The notes under the pieces are model-generated. The model was not told the origin of the DNA. It did not search any database and was given only the letters and a program-made list of their open reading frames with translations. Below are positions 9,135 through 18,664 of a stretch of DNA of 64,000 bases, piece after piece. Where the stretch lies: contig JALOON010000047.1 of assembly GCA_025454405.1 (NCBI GenBank), positions 1-64,000 on the forward strand, in the 5' to 3' direction. The translations under genes were made by a program, and so were the position numbers. Positions within the stretch are counted from its first letter, which is position 1. Every line of letters begins with the position of its first letter. The stretch comes from Oscillatoriaceae cyanobacterium Prado104. GTDB taxonomy: Bacteria > Cyanobacteriota > Cyanobacteriia > Cyanobacteriales > Microcoleaceae.

Positions 9135-9692
9135 TCAACTCCTGCCGCCGATCGCACTTTTAAATGCCGGTCTTTCTGTGATGCGATTGATGTAATCTAA
9201 AACTGCCGGATAGGGACTGAGGTCTAGTTTTAGCATCATCGGAATGTAAGCTAAAATCGATCCGACTGCTGCGTCAGCGACACCGAATTCATCGCCCATC
9301 AAAAACGGTTGTTTTTCAAAGATATCATTTAACGGTTTTAACAAGCGAGGAGTTTCGCGATCGCGCGTTGCTTCGACAAATATTCCCGGTCCCAAAGTTG
9401 CGTTAGCAAAGATTACCCACTGTACGATTTCGGCTTGCCCTTCCAAACTCTCGGGCATTTTACCGTATTTTTGAGCTAAGTAAAGTAGAATTGCGCCCGA
9501 TTCCCACAGTTTAAAATCTCCGTCAACTATTGCCGGTACTTTGCCTATCGGGTTGATTTCGATAAACTCTGGCTGCAAGTGCGCGCCTTCTTGCATATCC
9601 AGCAGAACAAATTCGTAGGGAACAGCAATTTCTTCTAAATACCACTTGATTATTGATGCCCTGCTGCGAGCGCCGCCGTAAAGTTTCAGCAT
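9135..9692 (-). CDS. Glutathione S-transferase family protein
   Basis: This 185-residue protein has a thioredoxin-like GST N-terminal domain (LYGGARSRASIIKWYLEE, then NPIGKVPAIVDG with the cis-Pro glutathione-binding loop, then LWESGAILLYLAQKYG) and a helical C-terminal domain with the capping motif FGVADAAVGSIL. The expected catalytic position near the N-terminus is Ser/Arg (GGARSRAS), as in other bacterial GSTs that use Ser or Cys. It is somewhat shorter than the usual 200-220 residues but complete. The substrate cannot be told. It stands alone between two repeat-filled spacers. Confidence 0.88.
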   Translation of the reverse strand: MLKLYGGARSRASIIKWYLEEIAVPYEFVLLDMQEGAHLQPEFIEINPIGKVPAIVDGDFKLWESGAILLYLAQKYGKMPESLEGQAEIVQWVIFANATLGPGIFVEATRDRETPRLLKPLNDIFEKQPFLMGDEFGVADAAVGSILAYIPMMLKLDLSPYPAVLDYINRITERPAFKSAIGGRS

Positions 9693-10257
9693 AAAGTTTT
9701 AGTACCTTGTTTTAATTTAATTCACCTTAACTAAGATAGCATTTTTTGATTAGTAAGATCGTGTCCGGTTTTATCGATCGCGCAGGCAGCTTGTGAAGCA
9801 TCTGCCTGCAACAGGCAACACCTGCGGACACCAAGCATGAAATCGATCTCATAAATTACAGCAGATTGCAAGTTTATGAAGTACACACCTCCAAACCCGG
9901 TAACTTCGGCGAAACCGGGTTTCTATGTACCTCACATACCTGAAAACTGCTGTATCGCCCGAATGCTTCACCTCTACAAGCATACAAAACTGATGCTACC
10001 GGACACGATATAGTTGGTAATTGGTAATTGGTAATTGGTGCTAGCGTCCCCGCTCGCGATCGAAATTTTAGCCGCGAGTCGGGACGATCGCTTTCGTTTC
10101 TTCAAATATCAGTTCGAGCGTCTCCCCACATATCAGCCGCGAGCGTTGCTCTGCATACCAGTCGCGAGCGGGGACGCTCGCACTCTTGTTGCTCCGCATA
10201 CCAGCCGCGAGCGGGGACACTCGCACTGTCAACTATCAACTGTCAACTGTCAACTGA
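9693..10257. repeat. 565-bp gene-free spacer rich in palindromic repeats
   Basis: From 10020 on there are repeats of GCGAGCGGGGACGCTCGC-type palindromes (about 10048, 10070 in degenerate form, 10160 and 10206) separated by GCATACCAGYCGCGAG and followed by TCAACTG heptamers. The AGAAACCCGGTTTC-like palindrome occurs near 9910. The same GCGAGCGGGGACGCTCGC unit recurs at about 25815 and 57290. Short open frames here are translations of the repeats, not genes. Confidence 0.65.
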
Positions 10258-10839
10258 CTAATGACCGATAGCTTTTGTAGCTTCTGTTAAATGCGAAATT
10301 AAGATATTGCTGCCAATGTAAATCAAAATTCCGCCGCCTATAAACTCTATTTTGTTGCCGAATAAGTTGCCGCATTTGTGACCGATAAACACGCCAGCAA
10401 ATACTAAAAAGAAAGTAATAAATCCGATCGCGCTTACCACAGGACCGATCGAAGTTTTGAGCACTGCAAATCCAATGCCCACAGCCAAAGCATCCAAGCT
10501 AGTTGCTACCGACAGAGCTATCAAAGTACCCGTATCTAAAGGATTGAATTTTTTCTCGCATTCCTCGCTTTGCAAGGCTTCGTAAATCATTCGACCGCCA
10601 ATGAAACTCAACAGCCCAAACGCTATCCAATGGTCGATCGGGGTGATGAAAAATCTAAAACTCAAACCTGCCAACCATCCGATTAAGGGCATCAAAGCTT
10701 GAAAACCGCCGAAAAACAAAGCGATTTTCAAAGCTTTGTTGACTTTCATGTGTTTGATTGCTAAACCGCTGGAAATAGAAACAGCAAAAGCATCTGCTGC
10801 TAGTCCCAAGGCAATTAATACGGTGGTGGTTGCATCCAT
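10258..10839 (-). CDS. mntP: Manganese efflux pump MntP
   Basis: MntP exports Mn(II) across the inner membrane. The protein has the internal two-fold repeat typical of the family: LGLAADAFAVSISSGLAI near the N-terminus and SVATSLDALAVGIGFAVL after the middle, each with the conserved Asp-Ala pair, and about six membrane segments. The frame can be opened at a TTG (10848), but ATG at 10839 gives MDATTTVLIALGLAADAF, a better family match, so that start was chosen (193 residues). Mn control is expected in a phototroph because of the PSII Mn cluster. I could not recognise a yybP-ykoY riboswitch in the upstream 376 bp. Confidence 0.9.
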   Translation of the reverse strand: MDATTTVLIALGLAADAFAVSISSGLAIKHMKVNKALKIALFFGGFQALMPLIGWLAGLSFRFFITPIDHWIAFGLLSFIGGRMIYEALQSEECEKKFNPLDTGTLIALSVATSLDALAVGIGFAVLKTSIGPVVSAIGFITFFLVFAGVFIGHKCGNLFGNKIEFIGGGILIYIGSNILISHLTEATKAIGH

Positions 10840-11094
10840 TTTTATCAACTGCGATCCGTTAGTGCTAAAGTATTTCTCCCAATAGTTTTACTTTACACTA
10901 AACTTTGGTAAAATTAAGTTTTTATCATAATTCATTCATTTTTCAATCATATTTTTTTCACAATTGGCGTTAGTTGAAAAATGCCGAGATTAGGTGTAAA
11001 GTTGTATAAAAACTGCACTGTCAAACGATTTTAGATTTTAGATTTGCGATTGGGGATTGGGGATTGGGCATTGGGCATTGGGGGAGATGGAATT

Positions 11095-11195
11095 TTGCTT
11101 CTTCCTTCTTCCCTCTTCCTTCTTCCCTCTTCCTTCTTCCTTCTTCCTTCTTCCCTCTTCCTTCTTCCTTCTTCCTTCTTCCTTCTTCCTTCGTA
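11095..11195. repeat. CTTCCTT/CTTCCCT tandem microrepeat
   Basis: About 100 bp of near-perfect CTTCCTTCTTC units lie immediately 5' of the gene at 11216. Read in frame they give a Ser/Phe/Leu-Pro stretch that falsely lengthens that gene's ORF. The rest of the 10840-11215 spacer is AT-rich and holds GGGGATTGGGCATTGG repeats. Confidence 0.8.
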
Positions 11196-11215
11196 TCAAC
11201 TCTCAACTATTTAAG

Positions 11216-11815
11216 ATGTCCGAATCTAAACCGTATCAACCACTGCCACTGAGATTACTGCACGGGATGAACGCCGCGATCGCCCTGTTAGCAATTGTCA
11301 CTGCTTTTCTGGTTTACAATACCTACGACGGGCGCTTCGGCAAAATACCGGTGCCTCGAATTGCAGATATTATCGGGATTCACGGTACTTTCGGCAAGCT
11401 GTTAATTTTAGGAATCATGCCTACTTTTGCATTGTACAGTTTTCACGCGGGGCAAAAACGCTTGGTGCAGCCGGATTCTTTTGAGAAATTGGCGCAGGTG
11501 GGAAAACCGATTTGGTGGTACAGCTTGCACCGAATTGTGAATACATTGATTCTGCTGTCACTGACATTTTCGATCGCTTCTGGCAGCATGGTTAAGGAAG
11601 AATGGCTGCCGGCGGGGGAACTGATGCAGGTTTGGTATTATTTGCATTTGACGGGATGGGCGGTATTAGTAACCTGTCTGGCAATTCACCTGTTAATGAG
11701 TGCTAAAGTAGGAGGTTTGCCGTTAATTTTGTCAATGTTTGACGCCAAGTTCCGTCCTGAAGATTCGCCTGCTGCTTGGTGGCGGAAAATTCGCTCTTTG
11801 CTCGATCGATCTTAA
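11216..11815 (+). CDS. Four-helix cytochrome b561-like membrane protein
   Basis: The 199-residue product has four predicted membrane helices (LLHGMNAAIALLAIVTAFLV; GTFGKLLILGIMPTFALY; LHRIVNTLILLSLTFSIASG; WYYLHLTGWAVLVTCLAIHLL). Conserved-looking histidines lie in helices 1, 2, 3 and 4 (for example IHGTFGK, SLHRIVN, YLHLTGW), the pattern of haem-binding cytochrome b561-type proteins of cyanobacteria. A role in quinone or electron transfer is therefore possible but inferred. ATG at 11216 was chosen because the upstream in-frame extension is encoded by a microrepeat. TTAAG precedes the ATG only weakly as a ribosome site. Confidence 0.75.
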   Translation: MSESKPYQPLPLRLLHGMNAAIALLAIVTAFLVYNTYDGRFGKIPVPRIADIIGIHGTFGKLLILGIMPTFALYSFHAGQKRLVQPDSFEKLAQVGKPIWWYSLHRIVNTLILLSLTFSIASGSMVKEEWLPAGELMQVWYYLHLTGWAVLVTCLAIHLLMSAKVGGLPLILSMFDAKFRPEDSPAAWWRKIRSLLDRS

Positions 11816-11854
11816 GCAGTTGATAGTTGACAGTTGAAGGAAGAAGGAAGGCTG

Positions 11855-12007
11855 GCGTGAAAGTAATTCAAGAGCCTGTTGTTCCAATGATTCAATCCGC
11901 TCGGCCATTGACTCCACCAATTTTTTGACGCGGGGGGGAGTTTTTTCCCAATCATCTGGGGGGATTTGCTCGATGATACTGGCTTGTGGATTTTCCATGA
12001 TTCTCAT
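11855..12007 (-). pseudogene. IS66-type transposase N-terminal fragment
   Basis: A frame starting at 12007 or 11998 reads ENPQASIIEQIPPDDW, then EKTPPRVKKLVESMAER and IESLEQQ. This resembles the extreme N-terminus of IS66-family transposases of cyanobacteria. It then runs into repeat DNA after about 50 residues, so more than 85% of the gene is missing. It is a remnant without function. The assignment is from memory of family N-termini. Confidence 0.55.
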
Positions 12008-12099
12008 CTTACCAGAATTGAGTGCTGGTTTTTGGCTCCCACGCAAATACTCTCAAATCTTGGCCACCAAAGCTTGCCTGGTGGTGCGCCGCAGGCGCA

Positions 12100-12254
12100 C
12101 CCCCTGAACGGTTACGCTGGGGATTGCTGCCAAAACAATCATCAATTACTTTATATATTTTTCCTTTAAAGTAGGCGGGCAGTTCGCCTCTTCGATCGAA
12201 ATTACAATGGCATTCTTCTAAAATTTGTTTGACAGCTGCGGGCAAGGGACTCAT
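12100..12254 (-). pseudogene. Short unidentified gene fragment
   Basis: A frame from 12254 reads SPLPAAVKQILEECH, then NFDRRGELPAYFKGKIYKVI with natural-looking composition. It then passes into a palindromic GGTGCGCCTGCGGCGCACC repeat and the IS66 remnant. The first ~45 residues may be the start of a small gene interrupted by the element; I do not recognise the family. The whole 11816-12305 spacer looks like a graveyard of mobile DNA. Confidence 0.3.
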
Positions 12255-12305
12255 GGTTTTTAGTTAGTGGTCTAGAATAGAATGGTTTTAACAAATCCGA
12301 GGTTT

Positions 12306-13640
12306 TTAAGTTGGCGATTCGCTGGAAGAACGTCGATCGCCCGTTGATTCGATCGGCATTACCAATATTTTATCAACTCGATTGCCATCCATGTCAACTA
12401 CTTCCACTCGCAAACTATTCCACTCAAAATGCTCGGCTGCTGTCGGAATTTTCCCTAAATTTGTAATAACAAAACCGCCCATAGTATGGTAACTTCCCCT
12501 GTGTTCTGAAGATGAATCTTCTATGCCAAATATCTCAAAAAAATCTTCAACTGGTAACATTCCATCCAACAGCCAAGAACCATCTTCTCGCTGTACGGCT
12601 TGAGGTTCGTCCTCATCTTCAACTGAGGGCAGCTCCCCGACTAATTCAACTAAAATATCGTTGACAGTAACCAATCCTTGAATCACGCCGTATTCATCTA
12701 CTACCAAAGCAATTTGATTGCTAGATTGCTTAAAAAGCTCCAATACTTTTAAACCCCGAGTGCTTTCCGGTACAAACAAAGGCCTGCGCAAAGAAGCACT
12801 TAAATCAAATTCTTGACCGGTTAGATTCCGAGACAGCATATCTGTAACGTGCACTAAGCCGAGAACGTTATCAAGACCGCCCTGACAAACAGGAAACCTA
12901 GAATGACCGCTATTAAGCATTTTTTGGCGGTTTTCTTCTACCGAATCTTCGAGATCGAGCCACACAAGATCTGGACGCGGCGTCATTAAAGCGCTGACAC
13001 GCCGATCGCCCAAACGAAACACTCTTTCAACCATCTCTTGTTCGGCTTCTTCAAAGGTTCCCGCCTCGGTTCCTTGCTCTATTAAAACCTTAATTTCTTC
13101 CTCAGTAACTTGCGGTTCCGTTGAAGGCACAATCCCCAAAATGCGCAAGATTAGATCGGTGGAATAACTTAAAAGATAAACAGCAGGCGCGCCAATTTTC
13201 GAGAGCATTCGCATCGGAATCGCCACGCTGGCCGCGATCGGTTCTGGGTTGTTGAGTGCCAGGCGCTTCGGCACCAATTCGCCGATAATTAAGGTCAAAT
13301 AAGTTATGGTTAAAACCGCGATTACCGAGGAGATAGCTTGAGCGTAAGGCGCTAAAGATGGAATCGATTTTAAAACAGGCTCTAGCCTTCTAGAAACTGT
13401 CGTTTCCCCAAAAGCCCCCGACAGGATAGCCAGCAGCGTAATCCCGATTTGCACCGTCGGCAAAAATTGATTCGGGGCATTTGCTAGATCCAAAGCCACG
13501 CGGGCATTGGTAGAACCCTGGTTAGCCTGTTGTTGCAGTCTCACTTTCCGTACAGAGACGATGGCCATCTCTGACATCACAAACAAGCCATTGAGGAAAA
13601 TCAGCAGGAGAACAATCAAGAGGTCAATACTTGAGGACAT
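12306..13640 (-). CDS. CNNM/CorC (hemolysin C)-like membrane protein with CBS pair
   Basis: This 444-residue protein has the order DUF21/CNNM transmembrane domain (about 1-190, with FLNGLFVMSEMAIVSVRK and GELVPKRLAL), a CBS pair (about 205-330, with MTPRPDLVWLD and VDEYGVIQGLVT) and a C-terminal CorC_HlyC domain (about 350-435). The family is linked to Mg2+/Co2+ efflux and nucleotide-controlled ion transport; the old name hemolysin is misleading. Length and domains are complete. A TGTCATGTTC-like region and repeats lie upstream. It is monocistronic. Confidence 0.9.
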   Translation of the reverse strand: MSSSIDLLIVLLLIFLNGLFVMSEMAIVSVRKVRLQQQANQGSTNARVALDLANAPNQFLPTVQIGITLLAILSGAFGETTVSRRLEPVLKSIPSLAPYAQAISSVIAVLTITYLTLIIGELVPKRLALNNPEPIAASVAIPMRMLSKIGAPAVYLLSYSTDLILRILGIVPSTEPQVTEEEIKVLIEQGTEAGTFEEAEQEMVERVFRLGDRRVSALMTPRPDLVWLDLEDSVEENRQKMLNSGHSRFPVCQGGLDNVLGLVHVTDMLSRNLTGQEFDLSASLRRPLFVPESTRGLKVLELFKQSSNQIALVVDEYGVIQGLVTVNDILVELVGELPSVEDEDEPQAVQREDGSWLLDGMLPVEDFFEIFGIEDSSSEHRGSYHTMGGFVITNLGKIPTAAEHFEWNSLRVEVVDMDGNRVDKILVMPIESTGDRRSSSESPT

Positions 13641-14080
13641 TTCTAAAATTATCGGGTGGTAAAGGCGATGCGTGCTGTCTGGTAAGTCGATTTGAGAACG
13701 GAACCATCGATGTTAGATGTTAAATTTTAGATTCTAGATTGACTCAGCAGCCAAAAGCTAGAAAATCTCTCTAGTGTCTAAAATTTTGCAATATGTTCCT
13801 AGGTTAACGGAACTAGCGCGTTTCGATCGCAAGTTTGAGACAGTTGCTTCAGCTTTGGCTGGTTCGCTAGAAATCTACCTGCAGTCTACTGGCACTGGCA
13901 ACAGCCGATCGGCATAATATATAGCAGTTGACAGTTGACAGTTGACGGTTGGGAATCGGGAATTGGGCACTGGGCATCGGCCAAAGAGATCGTTGGGAAT
14001 CAGGAATTGGTAATTGTCCATTCTTCCCCTCTCCCACTCTCCCCCTCTCCCACTCTCCCACTCTCTCCCTCTCCCTCTTC
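13641..14080. repeat. Gene-free spacer with microrepeats
   Basis: The spacer holds TTGACAG heptamers at 13925-13946, GGGAATTGGGCAYTGGGCAT runs, and CTCCCACTCTCCC runs at 14030-14080. There is no coding potential that I trust. Its right part ends at the start of the IscB element's RNA region. Confidence 0.6.
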
Positions 14081-14084
14081 CTTC

Positions 14085-14335
14085 ACACCGCGTCAGGAAC
14101 CTCAGCTATCAAGGTGTGAGGCTTGAAAGAAAAATCTAACAAGCCATCCTGACGGGCCTAAGTCTTAACTGACTGCGTTTTTTGAGTCACGACACCCAGC
14201 GAATGCGTAGCTAGTTCCTTGCCCTGTCATTTGCAGTTAAACAATCTTAATGTCCCTGAGATAGTGCTGCAAGTTTAAAAAGCTCACTAAACCTTGGCGA
14301 AGCTAACATTACAAGCAATTAGTAGGAGCAAAACC
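14085..14335 (+). ncRNA. Omega-RNA (HEARO-type) region upstream of iscB
   Basis: The roughly 250 bp before iscB are rich in local inverted pairs and hold segments typical of HEARO/omega-RNAs of IscB elements: a CAGGAACCTCAGC..AAGGTGTGAGG stem, GACTGCGTTTTTTGAGTCACGACACC, GGCGAATGCG-like and GATAGTGCTGCAAGTTTAAA parts, and ACCTTGGCGAAGCTAACAT just before the ORF. In IscB systems this RNA's 5' end supplies the guide, copied from DNA flanking the element. The RNA looks far better kept than its protein partner. Boundaries are approximate, and the match is by memory of the family. Confidence 0.6.
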
Positions 14336-14945
14336 ATGCTCAAACAAAACTACGTTTTCGTTATCGACACAAACAAGAAACCGCTAACACCATGTCGCCC
14401 AATCACGGCACGTAAATTACTGTCTGCCGGAAAAGCCGCTGTCTTTAGAATGTTTCCGTTTACGATTATTCTCAAAAAAGAGGTAGTCCAAACGCCTGAA
14501 TCAGTTGCTATAAAACTAGACCCCGGCTCAAAAACAACGGGGATTGCTTTACTTCAAAAAGACCGGGTGATTTGGGGTGCAGAGTTAACGCACCGAGGGC
14601 AAGCAATTAAAGCCTCCTTGGAATCCCGTCGGTTGATGCGCCAGAACAGAAGGAGCAGACATACTCGTTACCGTCAAGACTGACAAATTCGGCTTTCCAT
14701 CTCGATACGTCCCTCGGAATAAATTTGTCAAAGGTTTTCAGACTGGTGACATTGTGAAAGCAATTGTTACATCTGGCAAGAAAATTGGTGAATACTTGGG
14801 GCGCGTTGCAGTCCGAACAACTGGCTCATTCAATATCTCTGCAACAGAAATAGTGCAAGGGATTAGCTACAAGCACTGTAAAATCATCCACAAAAAAGAT
14901 GGCTACAGTTACGCTTTTCAAAACTTACTTGTAAAGCCGTCCTAA
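14336..14945 (+). pseudogene. iscB: iscB with internal deletion of the nuclease core
   Basis: The 5' part (14336-14683) encodes the IscB N-terminus: YVFVIDTNKKPLTP, ARKLLSAGKAAVFR and FPFTIIL (PLMP domain), the RuvC-I strand with Asp (KLDPGSKTTGIAL), and the start of the Arg-rich bridge helix (ESRRLMRQNRRSRHTRYR). It then shifts by one base at about 14675 and continues in another frame with the C-terminal TAM-contact domain (KFGFPSRY, KFVKGFQTGDIV, GRVAVRTTGSFNI, VQGISYKHCKIIH), ending at 14945. RuvC-II, HNH and RuvC-III are gone, roughly 200 residues. It cannot cut DNA. AGGAG precedes the ATG. Confidence 0.88.
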
Positions 14946-14953
14946 AAGGACGG
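14937..14953 (+). mobile_element. IS200/605-type right-end hairpin of the IscB element
   Basis: CCGTCCT-AAA-AGGACGG overlaps the last codons of the iscB remnant and is followed by GGTTTCT. Its stem matches that after psbK (8830-8850). Hairpins of this kind are recognised by Y1 transposases at element ends. With the RNA region they define an element of about 0.87 kb (about 14085-14958) ending 16 bp before the mfd start. Confidence 0.6.
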
Positions 14954-14973
14954 GGTTTCTACCCATTTTTCTG

Positions 14974-17900
14974 ATGACATTCTCTTCAATTATTCGCACT
15001 CTAGGTCGTTCCCCCCTCGCAACGGAACTGCTGAACAAGCTGAAACGCAATCGCTGCCTGCAACTGTCCGGCATCGCCCGCTTGCCTAAGGGTTTGATAG
15101 CTTCAGCCTTGGCGCAGCAAGAGGGACGCCCGTTATTGGTGGTGACGGCAACTTTGGAGGAAGCGGGGCGCTGGGTGGCGCAATTGGAGGCGATGGGCTG
15201 GCAGGCGGTGCATTTTTACCCGACTTCGGAGGCTTCGCCCTACGAGCTATCTTACTCCGACGAGAGCGAGATGACTTGGGGACAAATGCAGGTGTTGGCG
15301 GATTTGCTGGAGGATGCAGAAACAGAGTCGAAGCCGATCGCGATCGTAGCAACCGAAAGAGCTCTCCAGCCGCATTTGCCACCGCCTGCGGAGTTTGCGC
15401 CTTACTGTTTGACGCTGCAGCGGGGTGCGGTGCAAGACTCGAAAAGTTTTGACCGACAATTAGTGTCGATGGGGTACGATCGAGTTTCTCTGGTGGAAAT
15501 GGAGGGCCAGTGGAGTCGCCGGGGGGATATTGTAGATGTGTTTCCGGTGGCGGCTGAGTTGCCGGTGCGTCTGGAGTGGTTTGGGGATGATTTGGAGCAA
15601 ATTCGGGAGTTCGATCCGTCTTCGCAGCGATCGCTTGATAAAATCGATCGGTTGGTGTTGACTCCGACTGATTTTGGCGGGATTGTTAGGGCGGCTTTGA
15701 GCGATCGGAATTTAATTAACCGCGAAGGCGCGAAGGGCGCGAAGGAAGAGGGGGAAGAGGAAGGGGAAAAGAAGGTTATTAAGTGGTTGTTGGGTTTGGC
15801 TTTCGATCGACCTGCTGCGATTTTGGATTATTTGCCGTCTAATACTTTGGTGGTTGTTGATGAACCGGGGCAGTGCGAAGCGCACAGCAATCGCTGGTTT
15901 GAAAACGCGCAAGAACAGTGGGAAGTTTGCGATCGCGAGTTAAAACAAAAGGATTTTTCGCTGCTTGCTAGTTCGGATTCGCTGCCGAAAATTCACCGTT
16001 CTTTTGCGGATTCGATGGAGGTTTTGGCCCGATTCGATCGACTCGAAGTTTCTGAATTAGTTGAAGCTTCTGCGCCCTCAAATGCTGCGGTTAATTTGGC
16101 TTCAAGACCGCTGCCGGTGATGCCGCATCAATTTGCTAAGTTGGCTCAAATGCTCAGGGAAGAGCGCGATCGGGGTTTTACAGTTTTCTTGGTTTCCGCG
16201 CAGCCGAGTCGATCGGTTTCTCTGCTTTCGGAACACGATTGTCCGGGCGATCGACAAGTTGCAATTGCAGAAAATTCCCGTAGCTTTGAAGTACAGCGGG
16301 CAGGCGGAATTGGAAGGTTTTATCCTGCCGACTTTTCGGATAGTTGTCATTAGCGATCGGGAGTTTTACGGCCAGCATTCTCTCGCTACTTTTAGTTACG
16401 TCCGCAAGCGCCGCCGCGCTGCTTCCAAACAAGTTGACCCGCACAAGTTGAGTCCGGGTGATTTTGTGGTGCACCGCCAGCACGGTGTCGGCAAGTTTAT
16501 CAAGTTGGAACGGCTGACGATCGATCGGGAAACTCGCGAATATTTGTTGATTCAATATGCTGACGGAACGCTGAGAGTAGCGGCCGATCAATTGGGTGCT
16601 TTGTCCAGGTTTCGGGCGGTGGGCGATCGAACTCCCGAACTGAACAAACTGACGGGTCAAACTTGGGAAAAAACTAAAACAAAAGTCCGCAAAGCTGTTA
16701 AGAAATTGGCGGTGGATTTGCTGAATCTCTATGCCAAAAGAGCGAAACAAACAGGTTATGCTTTCCCGCCGGATATGCCTTGGCAGCAGGAATTGGAGGA
16801 TTCTTTTCCTTACCAACCGACGCCGGATCAACTAAAGGCAACTCAAGATGTCAAGCGCGATATGGAGAGCGATCGACCGATGGATCGTTTGGTCTGCGGG
16901 GATGTCGGTTTTGGCAAGACGGAAGTAGCTCTGAGAGCGATTTTTAAGGCGGTTACTGCGGGCAAGCAGGTGGCTATGTTGGCTCCGACGACAATTTTGA
17001 CCCAACAACATTACCACACGTTAAAGGAGCGTTTTTCGCCCTATCCGATCGAAGTTGGTTTGCTCAATCGCTTCCGGACAGAAACCGAACGTAAGGAAAT
17101 TCAAAAGCGTTTGGCAACTGGAGAATTAGATGTCATTGTCGGCACTCAAGCTGTGTTGGGTAAGGGCATAAAATTTCGGGATTTGGGTTTGTTAGTGGTG
17201 GATGAAGAACAGCGATTTGGTGTCAAACAAAAGGAAGCAATTAAAGCTTTGAAAACAGAAGTAGATGTTTTGACTCTGACAGCTACTCCGATTCCCCGGA
17301 CTTTGTATATGTCGCTATCGGGGATTCGGGAAATGAGTTTGATCGCGACTCCGCCGCCTACCAGACGACCGATTCAGACGCATTTGGCACCCTACGATCC
17401 GGAAGCGGTACGGACTGCAATTCGGCAAGAGTTGGACAGGGGCGGACAGGTGTTTTACGTAGTGCCCCGGATTGAGGGAATTGAGGAGTTGGCGGCGAAG
17501 TTGCAGCAAATGGTTCCCAGTGCGAGAATTGCGATCGCCCACGGTCAAATGGAGGCGACGGAATTAGAATCGATCATGCTGACTTTTAGTGCGGCCGAGT
17601 TCGATATTTTGGTCTGTACGACGATTATTGAATCGGGTTTGGATATTCCGCGAGTGAATACGATTTTGATTGAAGACGCGCAGCGCTTCGGTTTGGGTCA
17701 ACTTTATCAATTGCGGGGACGGGTGGGGCGTGCGGGGATTCAAGCCCACGCTTGGCTGTTTTATCCGAAGCAAAGTCAGTTGTCGGATGCGGCGCGGCAG
17801 AGGTTGCGGGCGATTCAAGAGTTCGCGCAGTTGGGTTCGGGCTATCAGTTGGCGATGCGGGATTTGGAAATTCGCGGTTCGGGCGATATTTTGGGTACGG

Positions 17901-18460
17901 AACAATCGGGTCAAATGGAGGCGATCGGCTTCGATTTGTATGCTGAAATGTTAGAAGAGGCGATTCGGGAAATTAAGGGTCAGGAAATTCCGAAGGTTGA
18001 GGATACGCAAATTGACCTCAGTTTGACGGCGTTTATTCCTGCTGATTACATCCCGGATTTGGATCAAAAGATGAGCGCTTACCGTTCGGTTGCTTCTGCG
18101 AATACGGCCGAAGAATTGGCGCAGATTCAAGCGGATTGGTGCGATCGATACGGCCCGATTCCCGTGTCGGCGAAGCAGTTAATTCGGATTGTGGAACTCA
18201 AACAAATTGCGAGGAAAATCGGTTTTTCTCGAATTAAGCCGGAGAACAAACAGCACGTTATTTTGGAAACTCCGATGGAGGAACCTGCATGGAATTTGCT
18301 AAAAGCTAATTTGCCCTCGCATTTGGCATCTCGTTTTGTGTACGGCAAGGGGAAAGTTACGATTAGAGGTTTGGGAATTGTGAATGCAGAAAGGCAGTTA
18401 GATAGTTTGATTGATTGGTTGGGGAAAATGCAGGGCGCTTTACCAGAAGCCAAGATTTAA
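14974..18460 (+). pseudogene. mfd: Transcription-repair coupling factor Mfd, apparent frameshift at ~16246
   Basis: Mfd removes stalled RNA polymerase and recruits UvrA. The first frame (14974-16246) encodes the UvrB-like module (PTSEASPYE, WSRRGDIVDVFPV) and stops at 16353 in nonsense. The second frame, recognisable from 16247 ([18 protein letters not shown]), encodes the RNAP-interacting domain ([14 protein letters not shown]), helicase motifs ([39 protein letters not shown]) and the C-terminal regulatory domain. Joined, they give about 1160 residues, the usual length. Compared with remembered homologues, some residues around the joint may also be missing. A single-base shift, a small deletion or a sequencing error are all possible. 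A repeat-encoded Glu/Lys-rich insert (from ~15716) lies in the first half. Confidence 0.85.
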
Positions 18461-18664
18461 ATAGTTGACAGTTGGTAAGAGGAGTTTTGAGTTTTGAATT
18501 TTGAGTTTTGAGTTAAAGACAGTTCTGAAGTTCCAAACTTAAAACTCAGAACTTCCCCTCTCCCCATGCCCCATCCCCCCATGCCTCATCCCCCATGCCC
18601 CACTTAAATAAAAAATGATATAATAGCATCTTCAATTTATTTAGTAACTTAAAAATTTAAGATC
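18461..18664. repeat. Microrepeat spacer after mfd
   Basis: The spacer contains TTTTGAGTTTTGA/ACTTAAAACTCA inverted microrepeats and a run of CCCCATGCCCCATCC units at 18545-18600. An AT-rich stretch with a TATAAT-like box (18620) precedes the next gene. Confidence 0.6.

Noticed and set aside
10840-11050. yybP-ykoY manganese riboswitch before mntP
   Set aside because: The AT-rich leader showed no recognisable conserved loop or stem of that class by eye; only a covariance search could settle it.
11057-11215. N-terminal extension of the membrane protein at 11216
   Set aside because: It is a translation of CTTCCTT microrepeats; the ATG at 11216 begins the real sequence.
16178-16831. 217-residue ORF antisense to mfd
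   Set aside because: It is a shadow of the conserved mfd frame and has no family resemblance.
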